Shown here: positions 1 to 11,515 of the stretch, in pieces
How the letters are laid out: each line of letters begins with the position of its first letter
Position numbering within the stretch: the first letter of the stretch is position 1
DNA from: Trissonchulus latispiculum
Lineage: Eukaryota > Nematoda > Enoplea > Enoplida > Ironidae
Length of the DNA stretch: 64,000 nucleotides
Direction of reading: 5' to 3'
NCBI GenBank assembly: GCA_030248195.1
Contig: JASAND010017872.1
Coordinates: forward strand, 1-64,000
The notes under the pieces: generated by a model
Told to the model about the DNA's origin: nothing
The model's input: the letters and a program-made list of their open reading frames with translations, nothing else
The model's database searches: none
Made by a program: the position numbers and the translations under genes

Positions 1-1136
1 AGACGAAAGTTAAGACTGACTGGTTTTGAAAGTGAAGGCTGAGAAAGACGCCTAGTGAATTTTGATTGGTTAGATTTGAGACCCTCTTGCAGACCCGACT
101 ATGCGCTTCCACAAGTCTAGCTCAGCAGCGCCACCTAGTCGCTAAGTGGGCTGAATAAAACACACACATTTTAACATAAGAAAATAGACACTCTTAAACT
201 AATTTCAACCCCAAATTTACACAACACATATTTCTTATTAAAAATACCACTCTTACTAAAATTTCACACCAAAATAAACTCCCTAAAATTACACACAATT
301 CACACATCACACCTTACACATTACACAAGCCACTACTAGGATTGCGCCCACAATGGATAACACACCTGGCTTGGGGAGGGCCAGTCCTGGGGAAGCCTCG
401 CCAATAGATAGTAAATCTATAAATTACTACGTATGCTACCTAGACTAATCCTAACTAGCCCTAGATGGAACAAATACAAAGAATATTTATTATAGAATAA
501 TATATAGGCGCAAGGCCGGCACACTAAGCTAACACAGACGTACAGTAATTACACACAGTAAATACGGACCGCTGGCCAACGTACCTGCAGGAGCGGAGTG
601 GGTTGCAAGCGGGGGGAGCGCAGAGAATAGCTGGGGAGACCCGACTATTCGGCAAGACAGAAAAGTAACAACCAACGTGTTGTGGGGAATTTTAGAGAGA
701 CCCCCCATGTGGGCGGGGCTTAGGAATTCCCCCCAACCAATAGGAAGTAAACACCTACCCTCCCAATAGGAAATACCCAATAGTGGGGACGCCCAACACA
801 CCCAACCTTTCCCCGACTAACTAGTCTAACACGTGGCGTCAAGCCAGTGACTAGCTAGGCGAAAAGGCTGCATTGAGCGTACACACATAACATGGATATT
901 TGTAAGGGGATATGTATATTCCCTACAGCTAAACAGATCTGATAGCAGAAAATAAAACTGCTACATATTTGATTAAGCAAAACACAAGGAAAACAACTAG
1001 ACGCATCAAATTTAAATGCTTAATGTCTCAAATGGTTAGTTTTTAGGTAATTCAGTTGACTTTCTTCCTAAACCATAGATGAAAGCCATACTAACTACCA
1101 GACACTCAATATTTTTCATTCATAGTACATTCTTAA
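1..1136. repeat. Dispersed repeat, related to 37590-38340
   Basis: Roughly 340-870 shares order and short blocks with 37590-38340: AACACACC followed by a purine-rich block and CCTCGCCAA, a compositionally similar AT-rich middle, a block with GCTAACGTACC/CCAACGTACC, and a right part with ACACGTGG and GCCA. No coding frame of note is present. It is probably a transposon or LTR-like sequence of unassigned class. The rest of this stretch shows nothing recognisable. Confidence 0.4.
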
Positions 1137-1236
1137 TAATACCTTAGCATGCATGGCGAGCCGTCGGAACGTATTTTTGGCGCAATCCATCTCCCATCTT
1201 TAAATATTCCCGCAATGAGAGGATCAATATATCTAC

Positions 1237-1363
1237 CTTGCCATTTAATAATTTCCTGTCCATAAAAAGTATCAGAACGCCTACAAGAAAGGAAATTCCA
1301 ATTTTGCCTATTTGCAATGTAAAATCTCGCATGTAAAGTGCTTTAATTACATTCAAGGCTGTT
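1237..1363 (-). CDS. Possible membrane-spanning exon (DEG/ENaC TM2 candidate)
   Basis: A very good acceptor (eight T then CTGATCAG) precedes 127 open nt ending at GGCAAG|GTAGAT. It encodes YMRDFTLQIGKIGISFLV and then GVLILFMDRKLLNGK. The Gly-rich start, hydrophobic run and terminal acidic residue recall the family's TM2 (GG..GLF.G.S.L...E), but the G-x-S selectivity motif is not clear. Strand and position suit the downstream end of the channel gene. Confidence 0.3.
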
Positions 1364-1391
1364 CTGATCAGAAAAAAAATTAATTTGCTAA

Positions 1392-1667
1392 ATGAAGGTA
1401 AAGTCTAGATGTTCTCTGGTTTTCGAGTCTTTTTCTGCTTTGCGCCAGATTAATTTAGACTTATTTATGGATGGGTGCAGTGGTCTTGCTTGCCACGATT
1501 TGCAAGCTTTTGCTAGTGAGGCAACGCCCAGCATTCTGAGGTCTGCCTTTAAATTCGTCCACTGTAATCAGTTGAGGGCTTACTACTACTTTCTAGATGA
1601 CTTTTACTCGAAGTTTTCCACTAGGCTTGACCAAGTGGTTGTTCTCCTCCATGACCTACTGTGGTAA
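1392..1667 (+). CDS. Unrecognised 91-codon open frame
   Basis: An ATG-to-stop frame with mixed composition; its second half includes SAFKFVHCNQLRAYYYFLDD. It matches no family I know and has no clear splice context. It could be an exon, a transposon remnant or chance. It lies antisense next to the possible channel exon at 1237-1363. Confidence 0.15.
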   Translation: MKVKSRCSLVFESFSALRQINLDLFMDGCSGLACHDLQAFASEATPSILRSAFKFVHCNQLRAYYYFLDDFYSKFSTRLDQVVVLLHDLLW

Positions 1668-4600
1668 TTTATTTGTGTGGACTTACCTTCCTGACAGAAC
1701 GTGTATTGTTTCTATGTAAGCCTGCATTGCAATTAAATTTAATTCTAGTAATTGAATTCGTTAGCTGATAGAATCTCCTGGTACGGTGTGCAAGAGTACA
1801 TCCTGTTTCTACAGTCACCAATTAGCTGCATTTTCCCGCTAGGAACTCAGGGTAGCCCAGTCAGATATTATTCCACAAGCGTCATAAACCTTAGTTGAAC
1901 AAGGGGTCTTCTCTTACACGATAGATTTTCTGTGAAGTTGTGGACCTCCGAACTAGATTATCAGTAGCTGTTGATAGTTAAAAATTTCGAAATTAGTATG
2001 TGTGAATAAGAGTGTTCCTTCATGTGTTCTCTTTGCAACCAAAACATCTCATTTGGTGTACAGTGAGCGAAACTTTCCTTTCGGTACAAAACTCGTCATT
2101 GGTCACATTATGTTAGAAAGCATCAATTTCTGACATCCGGGGAGTGTCTTCAATTTCACAATAAATTAGAATAATAGTCTAATGTACACAAAGTCAGTGT
2201 TCATCATCCATTGGAAGGATTCCCTTGTTTCATACGATACATAAGTACTTGATCCCTGGTTACTATAGTCCTCTGTTGTTTAAACTGAATAAACTTAGGA
2301 AATTCTATGTCTGTATTAGAATGCACTGAAATTGTAAGCAACTAACAGAAAAGTATCCAAAAAGTCATTGGCTTGATCCCAATCAACGAACGCAGGCAGG
2401 GTTGCATTGGAGTGCAGTCGTGAACAGACAGAGTTGACATACTTTGGATCAGAGAAATTGGTATATCGCGGTATTCTATGTACAAGCACTTATTTAACAT
2501 ATATAGACACTGGTTGTAGTAAATGGATACTAAAATTGAAATAGTAAGTGCTAAGTTTTACTGGAAAAATCAAAAACTGCAAGAGTTCGGGCAGATAATA
2601 TATGTAAAGAAAAGGGTATTTGGGGGTCGTTTTATTTCTCCTTTCTTCAAAGTTAGTCACTGATCTGTGAAGATCCACTTCAAGCACTGGCTTTATACTG
2701 ACCACTCCCTATTTATCCGAGGTCACACGCAGGGGTCCTAGCTAACAAACAGACTACCTACCAATCCTAGTATCAGTTTCACCGCTGTTTCCCTGATTTC
2801 TAATGATCCAAGTAACTAAACATCTCACTCTCGCTCAAACGCAGATAAAGCCAAGTCAAACCTTAGTTAAATTAAATTATTAGTTTAATTGGAATGTCAC
2901 AATTATAGTTACACATAAATATGATTATCTACGATTTTAGCAATACAAGATCTAGGTACGCATACAGAAAATACAAGATTACACAACAAAGACGTACATC
3001 AGGGATACAAGCAATATCAATATACTTGGACAAGATTAAATTGATCACACATTAATTCACTCAAGTTTTAGTGTCTCATTGAAAGTTTATCAGAGATCTC
3101 CTTTTAGCTTTTAGTTACCAACAACTCCGCTCGGTTGAACTGTTTCAACTTACAACTTCAAGTTACCTTGATGAATCCAAGTTCCAGCTGAGTGTGTGAT
3201 GATCTGACAGGTCCTCGAAGGGCAGGGGGAAGGATAAGTAAATAATGCAGAATCAGTAAAAATCGCAGTAGTTGAAGCAAACAAGAGTCGTGGCAGGCCC
3301 CACCAAAGCAGAATAAAATTAGGTCCTCTCTGACCTCTAACACAAAATCCGTTGATGACCGGTATGTCCCGTAGGCCCTCGGTCCAAATACTCCACACAC
3401 TGAATAAGCCAAAACAAGGCGTAAGAGCACAACTGTATCACTGGGCTGCCAAACCACGACTGATTTGAAATTTGGGAAAATTTTCAGGGTTTGGGGAAGA
3501 CCTGTCAATCATAGTGTGCGTGACGTGTAGGGCGGAGCTTGCGGCTCCCCTTCATGTAGTGCGTTTTGTGCGTGTGTGTATTATCATACGTCACTTCTCT
3601 GTGACGTATGAACTCAGCTCGTGGGGTGAAGTAGGCTCCCAAACTTCCCAAATTCGGAAGTCTTGACCCCACTTAGTTTCCTGGGGAGATAAGTCCCCAA
3701 ATTTTGAGCTTTTTCGTAAACAGATCCATAAATTTCCAAAATGCATTTCTTTTCAACTTTCTTCACAAAGACCTTCCCAATCTCATCAAACATAGTTCAG
3801 CAAACATCTTCAAACAGCGAACCGCAAAAGCGGCGACACTCACAGACTACCAATTATACCAAATGGAAATATGAAAAATAACCTGCGTTCGAGGAATAAT
3901 ACCGTAGCTATTACAGTCCCAGAATCAAATACACAGAACAAAATTAAATACAGAATTTTAGCTAATACAGTCTCAGAATCAAATGCAGAAAATAGAATGA
4001 GACACAGAATTTACGCAGAATCAAGCAGAAATTTACACACAGTCAAGTAGAATCCCCTTAGCCAATACGATACAGAAAACAATACAGAAGAAGACTCAAT
4101 CAGTCTCAAACAGTCTCAGCCTCAATGCTCAATTCGAACAGCTAACCTCTGCTTCATTTTATCCATTATGCAGTATCACTTTGCAACATTACAAAATTCT
4201 TGCCTCCACATATATTATATAGTTTAAACCAGGTTGCCGCATTGCTGCACTGGCGCGTTTGCACTCCTTCAAAGCACCTTTCAAATGGAAGGTAACATGA
4301 AGATCATTAACAAAGAAACATGGACCTCTTCATAGTGTATAATGTATAATAAAGACAATGTCTCTAATAACGCGAATTAAGTTACGATTTTTGTGGCTGA
4401 TTATGGTCAAATTCTATGTTTGCATGCTTAAATTTTGGTTTGGCTTAAAATCTAACCTATTGAGTAAATATGCTGAATGAAATAACGAGGCTGGCCATGT
4501 GTACGTCGGGCTTCATCAAGATTATCTCAACTTAAGGCAGTGATGTATCAGCTGATAGACAGATTTTGGTTTTTTGACAGAACCTTAATAAGCAAGCTAG

Positions 4601-4772
4601 ACATTGCTCACGTAAACGTACTTGTTTCCGTTAAATCGAACAATGGGTTCACCATGAAGCAGTCTGTAGCATGCTCTATCATCTCTTTCCCAACCTTGCG
4701 GACAGCGCAAATCTTAAAATACAAAATGAGTTGAAAATTTATCACTGCAGACGGTTCGTAACAGGTCTCGGT
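1668..4772. other. Geneless stretch
   Basis: AT-rich sequence with short open frames of low-complexity translation and no family motif. It would be intron or intergenic DNA of the channel gene if 1237-1363 belongs to it. I see no RNA gene or clear repeat structure here. Confidence 0.4.
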
Positions 4773-4776
4773 TTAA

Positions 4777-5572
4777 GGTGCTGGTTTCCTTTCGGGTATT
4801 TTTGACTCCTACGGCTTTAATCCTTTACGCAAGGGGCTAAAACTTACGAAATAACCTATTTCCGTGCTCTTTAACATTTTAGGCCCAGTCCCGTATTCTT
4901 AGGCCAAAAGATAAGAAAGTTTTGGTTTTTGGCCTTAAGCTCCCAGTACGGAGACCAGACACGGGATTGGTTGGTATGGCTGGAAAGAGGACTCGAAAGT
5001 GAACATTTTTGCTCTTACAACCTTTGAGCTATCTCCAGTGGTTAAGTCAGTATAAGCAAAAAACTGTTTTTAAGGTCAAAAAATGGCCATTTTCGAGGAA
5101 ATCAGTTTTTTCAAAATTACTGCCACAATTCTGCGGAGGGACGTTTTTCTTGGTTTGGGTTAAAACGTATTGAGTAGCAAGAAAATTCAATGCGAAGTTG
5201 CGAAATTTCGTGTTACTGTGCATTTGGCCGATTTTCTCTACCGTTAAGACCTGCTGAGCCAAATCCAAAAAAACGTCCCTCGGCCCATATGTCCTTCATA
5301 TCGTGGCACAAAAAGAACTTTTGGCCGTTTCTTCAGTTTTGAGAAATCGATGTTCAAAAACTTTTGGTCTATATTCATCCTGTTAGATGTCAGCTTGTCA
5401 GAAAATTTCAGCTATTTTTTTGCTAATTTAGCCAGTTCTGTATGCTCGTGTGAATGTGCAAATAATACGCTTTAAAACGATGTATAAAGCTCTTTCCAAC
5501 TCCGAAAATTGCGAAAGTTATAGCGTTTCAAAAAATCACCACAGAAGCACTGCACAAAAGGATACCACCACC
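4777..5572. mobile_element. TTAA-flanked element, copy 1
   Basis: The left end reads TTAA-GGTGCTGGTTTCCTTT and the right end is its near inverse, AAAGGATACCACCACC-TTAA, so TTAA lies on both sides. The body matches 62960-63935 along most of its length. TTAA duplication is the habit of piggyBac-type elements, although GGTG termini are not the usual piggyBac CCC ends. No transposase frame is present, so it is non-autonomous. It lies downstream of the kringle-like exon. Confidence 0.6.
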
Positions 5573-5833
5573 TTAAGCTAGTTTTACACTTTCTTTTTTC
5601 CTGTATTGCAGCACCCCAATTGCTCATCTCCAGGATCTGAATCATAAAGATCCTGTGTATTCAAAACAATTCAAGGATAAATGAATTAAAATCAAATAAT
5701 CACAATAATCAGTAATCACATAAATAAGTCTATGTGAATAAATGTATGTTTAGCTAAACGAGCTAGATTTTTGCAAGTTTTCCCGCCAAATTATTGGAAT
5801 AAAGTACTTTCGCTGTCATAACAGAAGACTCAC

Positions 5834-6097
5834 CATTGTATTTGTCCAGACGGTCACAATAGTGATAGCACTCTTCCAACCCAGTTTGTGTAACACACCT
5901 GGGAGGTCCAATTCCGTTGGGACTTAAGCAGAGATTAGTTGCATTTTCTAGATGATCCCTTACATCATGGGCGGATCGTGGTGTACTGAGACACGCTATT
6001 CCACTGACTGAAATGATAGCACTTCCTCCGCTGGGCCCAATACAATGCGTGTTTGACTTCCAACAATTCTTAGTTGAATCTAAGCACTCATCTGTTC
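5834..6097 (-). CDS. DEG/ENaC exon 6: kringle-like Cys-rich module
   Basis: 264 nt between acceptor TTTCTAG and strong donor G|GTGAGT; it enters with 2 nt and exits after 1 nt. The module contains CIGPSGGSAIISVSGIAC, then NLCLSPNGIGPPRC, then CVTQTGLEECYHYCD. The order and spacing resemble the kringle pattern C..G.G.....SG..C ... NyCrNPdg..gPWC ... C.....eyCd. The usual Trp before the fourth Cys is replaced by Arg and the loops are short. Two further cysteines (DEC, KNC) precede the module. Kringle folds bind proteins or lipids outside cells. The domain call is a motif reading, not a search result. Confidence 0.6.
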
Positions 6098-7739
6098 CTA
6101 GAAACATGCAAGCAAGAATCAGAAGCTCTTGTTAGCAACATATATAGCATCCCGCAGTTAGCTATCAGAGCAATGAAACTCTACTTTGCATGCATATCTG
6201 CTCTTACTGTCTTCTTTCAAGACGCTTGCTGACGTCTGATCAAACGCCGCAATGGCATTTTCCATTTCTTCAATGAAACGAATCTAAATACATAATTGCT
6301 TCATTGTCGTGACACTTGCTTAGGAGTTGTAGTCACTATAAATGTGATTACTAACATTTTCAGGTGCTCGCCGATGTCCCTCAGAACAAAACCCCGACGA
6401 GTTTTGCAACTGGTGGAAATGATACACCGGAACCTATAGTTTTTTAACAGTCCTTCTGTGTCTTTTGATTGAGTCCCAGTTGTGGTATGATTCTACCGAT
6501 TCAACCCAGACCAACAACCATTACAGTACTATTCCAATCCAACTTCCAGGCATGGTAACAAAACAAGGTGAAAGCTACATTTATGGCAAATGTTAAATCG
6601 GCTTTGCGAAACTTGCCATGCTTATGCCAATGTTCGATTCTGTCAATGTAGCTTTCCAGAAGGGATTAAGACTGCAAACTGTTGTCTCTGGGAAGGCTTT
6701 TCCATCGTATTTAATCTGAAAATACAAAGATTAGAGTGATAATAGAACGCGCTACACCGCAAGAAGCGCGAGATGGGGGTATTAGGAAGAATTCCGCCAA
6801 GATGCTTAAATCACTTAATTTCTTTACCCCAAATCCTTTTCCGGTTCAAGGCATTTAGCTTTTGGTCTGTTGTTTAGTTACTGATTCACTCTGCCCACAA
6901 TTTTGAATGCGTAAGTCTTATACAAAATGTGGTATTTCATCAATGGTGAGGTGATGAGTGCCCTTTACATTCTACATGTATAACGTCAAAAAGTCAACAG
7001 CAGTGCACTGCAATCGAGAGAATCCGCTTAACTATTTAAAACACATTCTTCTCTGTTCGACAGTATCTGCCATTTTACTATTTTAACGGAAGGGGTTACT
7101 TTTTGACTGACGTTCTGAATTTGGCAGCTCATTCAAGGCATTTTAACCATTGCAATATTTATAAACTAGCATATACACTAGTCAAGGTAGTGCACTACTG
7201 CGCACTACTTAATATGATACAATGCTAGCTAGCATAAAAACTACTTTGCTATCTTACCATTGTTTTCACATTGATTGGATAGGACAGAAATGCTTCCACA
7301 TCAGAGTATACGTAGAAAGACAAAAGTCCTAACGACAAGGCAATAGACAGAAATCCAGCAAGCTTCAGCCAATGTGGCGAGTTTATAAATCGGGTGAGAT
7401 GTAGCTAAAATCAAATAGTTTTGTGAAATTTATTTGATGGTAAAGTTATTTGCATTCACGCAAAATATGCTAAATTTGATCTAGTTTGGGTCGAATTTTA
7501 TTAGACACAATATCAAGTGAAGTCAGAGGAGGCTGTAGTAATTATATCGCAAGGAAAGGCAAAAGGAACTAAAAAATTACTGTTGACAGAGATACTGATT
7601 TTGCAGATTTGTTATGATTTTGCTTTATTTTCTTCAGATTCCCAGTCTCGTTCGATGATTTATCAAGGATGATTGCTGGGATCTGACTAATTTGTTGTCC
7701 AGGAACAATCAAGCCACTTCCACTCGTATCCGCACTCAT
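5834..7739 (-). CDS. DEG/ENaC-type sodium channel subunit with kringle-like module (partial)
   Basis: Six exons chain in phase on the minus strand: 7739-7581, 7404-7258, 6715-6617, 6409-6356, 6283-6208 and 6097-5834. The product begins with a roughly 53-residue hydrophilic cytoplasmic segment ending SVSLST. A short LHLTRFINSPHW stretch follows, then TM1 (about residues 64-86, WLKLAGFLSIALSLGLLSFY), and after it YDGKAFPETTVCSLNPF, which matches the family motif FPAVTICNLN just after TM1. The family forms trimeric sodium channels gated by acid, peptides, force or ligands. Exon 6 encodes a Cys-rich module resembling a kringle. The start is uncertain: ATG at 7739 is used, but the frame stays open to 7787 and an acceptor sits at 7774. 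The pore-side extracellular part and TM2 are not found with confidence; a TM2 candidate lies at 1237-1363. The third intron would need a GC donor. Confidence 0.72.
6208..6283 (-). CDS. DEG/ENaC exon 5 candidate
   Basis: 76 nt between acceptor TATTTAG and donor ACA|GTAAGAG. It encodes an acidic, probably helical segment IRFIEEMENAIAAFDQTSAS followed by VLKED. The exit phase matches exon 6 exactly. Confidence 0.5.
6356..6409 (-). CDS. DEG/ENaC exon 4 candidate
   Basis: 54 nt, phase 0, between acceptor TTTCCACCAG and donor AAT|GTTAGT. It encodes LQNSSGFCSEGHRRAPEN. It is supported only by open frame, phase and splice signals. An upstream acceptor (CTATAG) would add eight residues in the same frame. 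Confidence 0.4.
6617..6715 (-). CDS. DEG/ENaC exon 3: post-TM1 signature
   Basis: It opens after TTTTCAG and encodes IKYDGKAFPETTVCSLNPFW, the family signature. No good GT donor exists before the in-frame TAA. The sequence ATG|GCAAGT fits a GC-AG intron and keeps phase 0, so the exon is ended at 6617. Confidence 0.7.
7258..7404 (-). CDS. DEG/ENaC exon 2: TM1
   Basis: 147 nt, phase 0 on both sides, with acceptor TTTTAG and donor ATG|GTAAGAT. It encodes 49 residues with one hydrophobic helix followed by YSDVEAFLSYPINVKTM, which corresponds to the Y-x(n)-P-V stretch between TM1 and the FP..TIC motif in this family. Confidence 0.75.
7581..7739 (-). CDS. DEG/ENaC exon 1: cytoplasmic N-terminus
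   Basis: It encodes a Ser/Asn/Lys-rich segment of 53 residues starting MSADTSGSG. The proposed donor is ACA|GTAATT at 7580, phase 0. Spliced to the next exon it reads SLST-LHL, like the S-T-L-H-G stretch that precedes TM1 in this family. A longer N-terminus from 7787 cannot be excluded. Confidence 0.55.
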
Positions 7740-7787
7740 TTCTAATATTGCTTGCTCCAATAAAATATCCAATCTGAAAATCAACAA

Positions 7788-10700
7788 ATACCGTGTTCGA
7801 GAAGAAGAAGTTTTGCGAGATTAAAGCTACAATAATTTTTATTTAAAAAATAGACGTTGCTACCGCTTTTTTATTTTTATTGGTATGCAGATAATTTTTG
7901 ATATTGCAACAAATTTTCATAATTTTGGTAAAAATAAACGTATATTTATTTGCACAGAAGTTCGCTGTTTGCAAACCACTGTAAAGCGACCGCAGAATCG
8001 TGTTTTTTGTTGGTTTTTATTTACTAACACAACGGAAAATAACTGATATTGAGAATTTAGATTACGTTGCATTATACTTCAGTCAGCTTTCTTTAAGACC
8101 ACTAACGGCGACTTTACCATTTATCAGATTAAACTATGCTACAAGTTGACGCAGTAATGACTGTTACACACTTCTAGCGACCAGGTCAATTTCTCAATAT
8201 AGTGTATAGGTGGAGAGCTGCCGCGTTATAAAAGTTTTGGAGGGTAATGCGCTTTTTGCTTAGATTTTCATATGAAGATACAAAGATATGGAATGATGCC
8301 TAATCGACACATATCAGGCAGCATTTTTATTTATAATAATAACGGTAGACATGAATGAAGCACGACACACTAATTAATGCATTATTTCAAATATCGTACT
8401 AAAATTCATTATTAGCTTGCTTACTGATGCATCGTTTTCATGAAAAAGATCACGACGAAATTAGCTGCTGATTACGTTAACGTAAATCTATCAACTGCGA
8501 AAGCGGTTAAGTCTCAGATTACATAATAGGCAATCTTGCTTGCCGAACAATTCTGCAGCTGGAATGGAATGGTTCCCCGCTGCAATTACAACGCAATTTC
8601 GCAATTTCCTCTCCTTGCAAACGATCAAACTTCATTAGAAATAATACAGGAATACCTGCCGCGTTACCAACAAGGGAATTGCGCAACTACAATTTTTTAA
8701 GTCCCGCCGCCGCTTCCAATGACTATTCTTTTATGCTTTAATGACTGTTAATTTTGGATTAAACATTTTAATCTCTAGTATAATACTGATTGCCATTTGG
8801 TTTAAACATTTAAAGTGCATTAGAAATTACATCTAACTATGGGGAGAGTCTAAAGAGCAAAGCATCTAGTCAGCTAGTCGGCCAACAATCACGGCAAACA
8901 ACACTTATATTGCTAAACTTAAACATATACAAATTCACTTTTATGTAAAACATTTAAACCAACAGTGACGAATATACTTTCATGATACAATGGCCTAACG
9001 TTTGTACGTAAACATTAGTACATTGTGATCTCGTCAAAATTTGGACTATTTGTCACTGTTTGCACCGCTGTCATTGGTGCGGCGCTGTTCTCCGTTTCAT
9101 ACTCTTTTCATAAGTTTCCGCCGGCTTCCGAAGTATTGTGAGCCCTAAGCTTATGAGTGTACAAGCTTTGGCGATGACTGTACACGAGTCCTCTGGACAC
9201 TCACAGGGTGAGTTTGTACAGCTAACATTAAATTTCAGTTAACTTTTCTTTCATTTATTTTTCGAAAAAATTTCTTTTCATTTTCTTTCATTTAAATGTA
9301 TGCATCAAATATCAATGGCAATAGTGACAACAGCTCGTATTCTGTGACAGTTGGCTGACAAAATCTTGATTGCCGACTTTCAAGAAACACAGCTGTTAGT
9401 TTGTGCTTGTGCTAGTCTAGTGGTAAAGAGGTGGGCAAAGGTCAGTCACAAAGAATAAGAGCATATCAGCTGTCAGAATGTTATGAAAGCAATAAAATGA
9501 AGGTTTATTTTTCTTTTCGTGAAATTCACAATTTCTTTCTTTAAATTTCATTTTCCTTTAACTGAAATAAAATGTTAGCTGTATTAAGATGAGTTCACTC
9601 TAACAGCACTCCTTTTATTAATTTCTTTCCATCAATTTACAGTAAGCCTTTCATCATACTGTGAAAGTGCTCACCCAACCCCAACGTCAGTGGCTTCGGC
9701 AAACCTGATAAGCGTTATAAGATATGGTTTCCAAGTTGAAGTGGTATTTCTTACGGAATCTAACGACAAGAAATTGACAGAGAAGCGAGCGTCTATCGAG
9801 GCGGTAATTGCTTCCAGATATTTCATATTTATATACGAGTGACTATGAGTGACGTAATGGCGTAAATGACTTCGACAAATAAAAGCGTAAGTATTCGTAA
9901 ACCACTTACATGATTTGTCGAAGCCACTACGTCAGGGTTAGCTAAGTAAACAGCTAAAATTGATATTAAGAAATTAATAAAGGGAGGACTGCTAGATGAT
10001 ATCAGTTTAATACAAAATTTCATTAACCCGCAGACTAATTACGTTGTGAAAGCTGCCATTCTTTGCTTGCCGATTTTCTGGGTTTTAGGAAAGTTGTCTG
10101 GAAAGCTGCAAGCTTACTGTTCATCACTTTCAAGAAACTGCTGTCGCGGTTTTTGTATTAGCTCTGTATACTCGGCAAGTAGGGTTTTCTAAGATTATTT
10201 GGGTAGGTAGATATTTTTAAGTTTGTACTTTTCAGCAAATTTGGGGTAAGACCTTTATATTTGAGTCTCTGCTCTTCACTGGCGGTTCAACTCCGTTCGG
10301 TAGGTTGTACTTAGTAAAATTTGGCGAGGTTCGCATAGGTCGACTGGAACTACATCTCCTCAGTTTCGACGTTCTCCTTGTGCGCAGTTTCCAACTCGTA
10401 GAGTTTGGTGAGTCAGTACACTGGCAACTTTACAGTACGGTGTTTCAAATAACAAATTAGTCAGTGTGTATTGCGTCAGAGACCCCGTTGACAGACAAGA
10501 TAATTTTAGGATGATTTGATAAATAAGTATAGAGAGGGGTTTTCGTAGTATTTTACAGCATAATAGTAAGCATAAAGAATCTTATTCAATGTAAAACGCA
10601 TTTGTTACACCGATTCAGTTAAGCTAACGATAGCTGGCGTTCATTGATGATATAAAGATGCCCTTGCACTAAGACGGCGCTATATGATTAACACATGACG

Positions 10701-11326
10701 CGTTGAAAATACGAGGGTTGAGGAATATCTATACTACTTGTAAGGACTTAATTCGTTTTCACCGATACCAGTGATGCTAGTTGTAGCAGCCATTTCAAGT
10801 TGGCTGTCTAACTGTGTTGCTGTAGCTCGTTAAAATAATCAAATGTACCGAATTCTATGAAATTTCGTTGATGCAAGGTTGTTCACTGTTGACTGCTTGC
10901 TGACTAAAGGCAAGCAGTTACCACGGTTGAAGCTTATTTCGCTGATTGCGGGCTGCTTATGGTGTCACTGTCACTTAAGTCAGACTAGAAGCTAAAACGC
11001 GTCAACCCAACATTAAGCTGTAGTAGAAGTAGCTAGTTCAACCCCTTATTAATAACTTTATTTGTTCCACAAAGTTGTTAAAGAGCACTGCGCAAATCAA
11101 TTTGTGAGTTGGTTTCTTGAACACTTTAATAATGCCGTGATTGCACCAATGCTGAGTAAGCACATAATTAGTAGTTACTAATTCGTCGGTCCAGCTTAGA
11201 TGTTGGCAGACAAATCATTATTGACTAATACAAGTTCTTGGCTTTGTTAATTAAGTTTTAATTGTGTGCGGTAATCTTCAGGTTAAAAGGGGTATGCAAA
11301 ACCAATCAGTTTCTGTGCAGTAGGAT
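7788..11326. other. Geneless AT-rich stretch
   Basis: No family-level coding signal is seen on either strand. The only distinct structure is an imperfect hairpin at 9849-9937. It may hold promoter or 5' untranslated exons of the channel gene, which is transcribed leftward from here, but nothing specific is visible. Confidence 0.4.
9849..9937. repeat. Imperfect hairpin
   Basis: TGACGTAATGGC...CTTCGACAAAT on the left is answered by ATTTGTCGAAGCCACTACGTCA on the right, with a loop of about 30 nt. It may be a small MITE. No duplication was identified at its ends. Confidence 0.5.
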
Positions 11327-11418
11327 TAGTGTTGTCCTCGACTCGCTAAAAAGGGGGCTGGGCCTAATTTTGGGGTCTGGGCCGGGAGCTGGGCCACTAC
11401 TATGGGGGCCATACATGT

Positions 11419-11515
11419 GCTTGGGGGGGGGGGGTGGCGCGGGGGGGGTTTCCACCCCCCCCCAGACCAGGAGCTCACCCCCATAGAGGGGTTCCGCACC
11501 CCCCCCCCCCAGAAT
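11419..11515. repeat. G-run and C-run clusters
   Basis: Runs of 8-11 G are followed within about 30 nt by runs of 8-10 C. They can fold as a hairpin or form G-quadruplexes on either strand. This is probably part of the element's subterminal GC-rich block. Confidence 0.6.

Noticed and set aside
1392..1667. Antisense reading as a DEG/ENaC Cys-rich exon
   Set aside because: Minus-strand frames here are broken by stops and lack the family's Cys spacing.
3150..3508. Overlapping minus-strand frames of 82 and 116 codons
   Set aside because: Two frames compete over the same DNA, with no family motif or splice context for either.
6361..6420. Plus-strand Cys-containing exon after TTTTCAG
   Set aside because: It stops after 20 codons, while the minus strand gives a phase-compatible exon in the same place.
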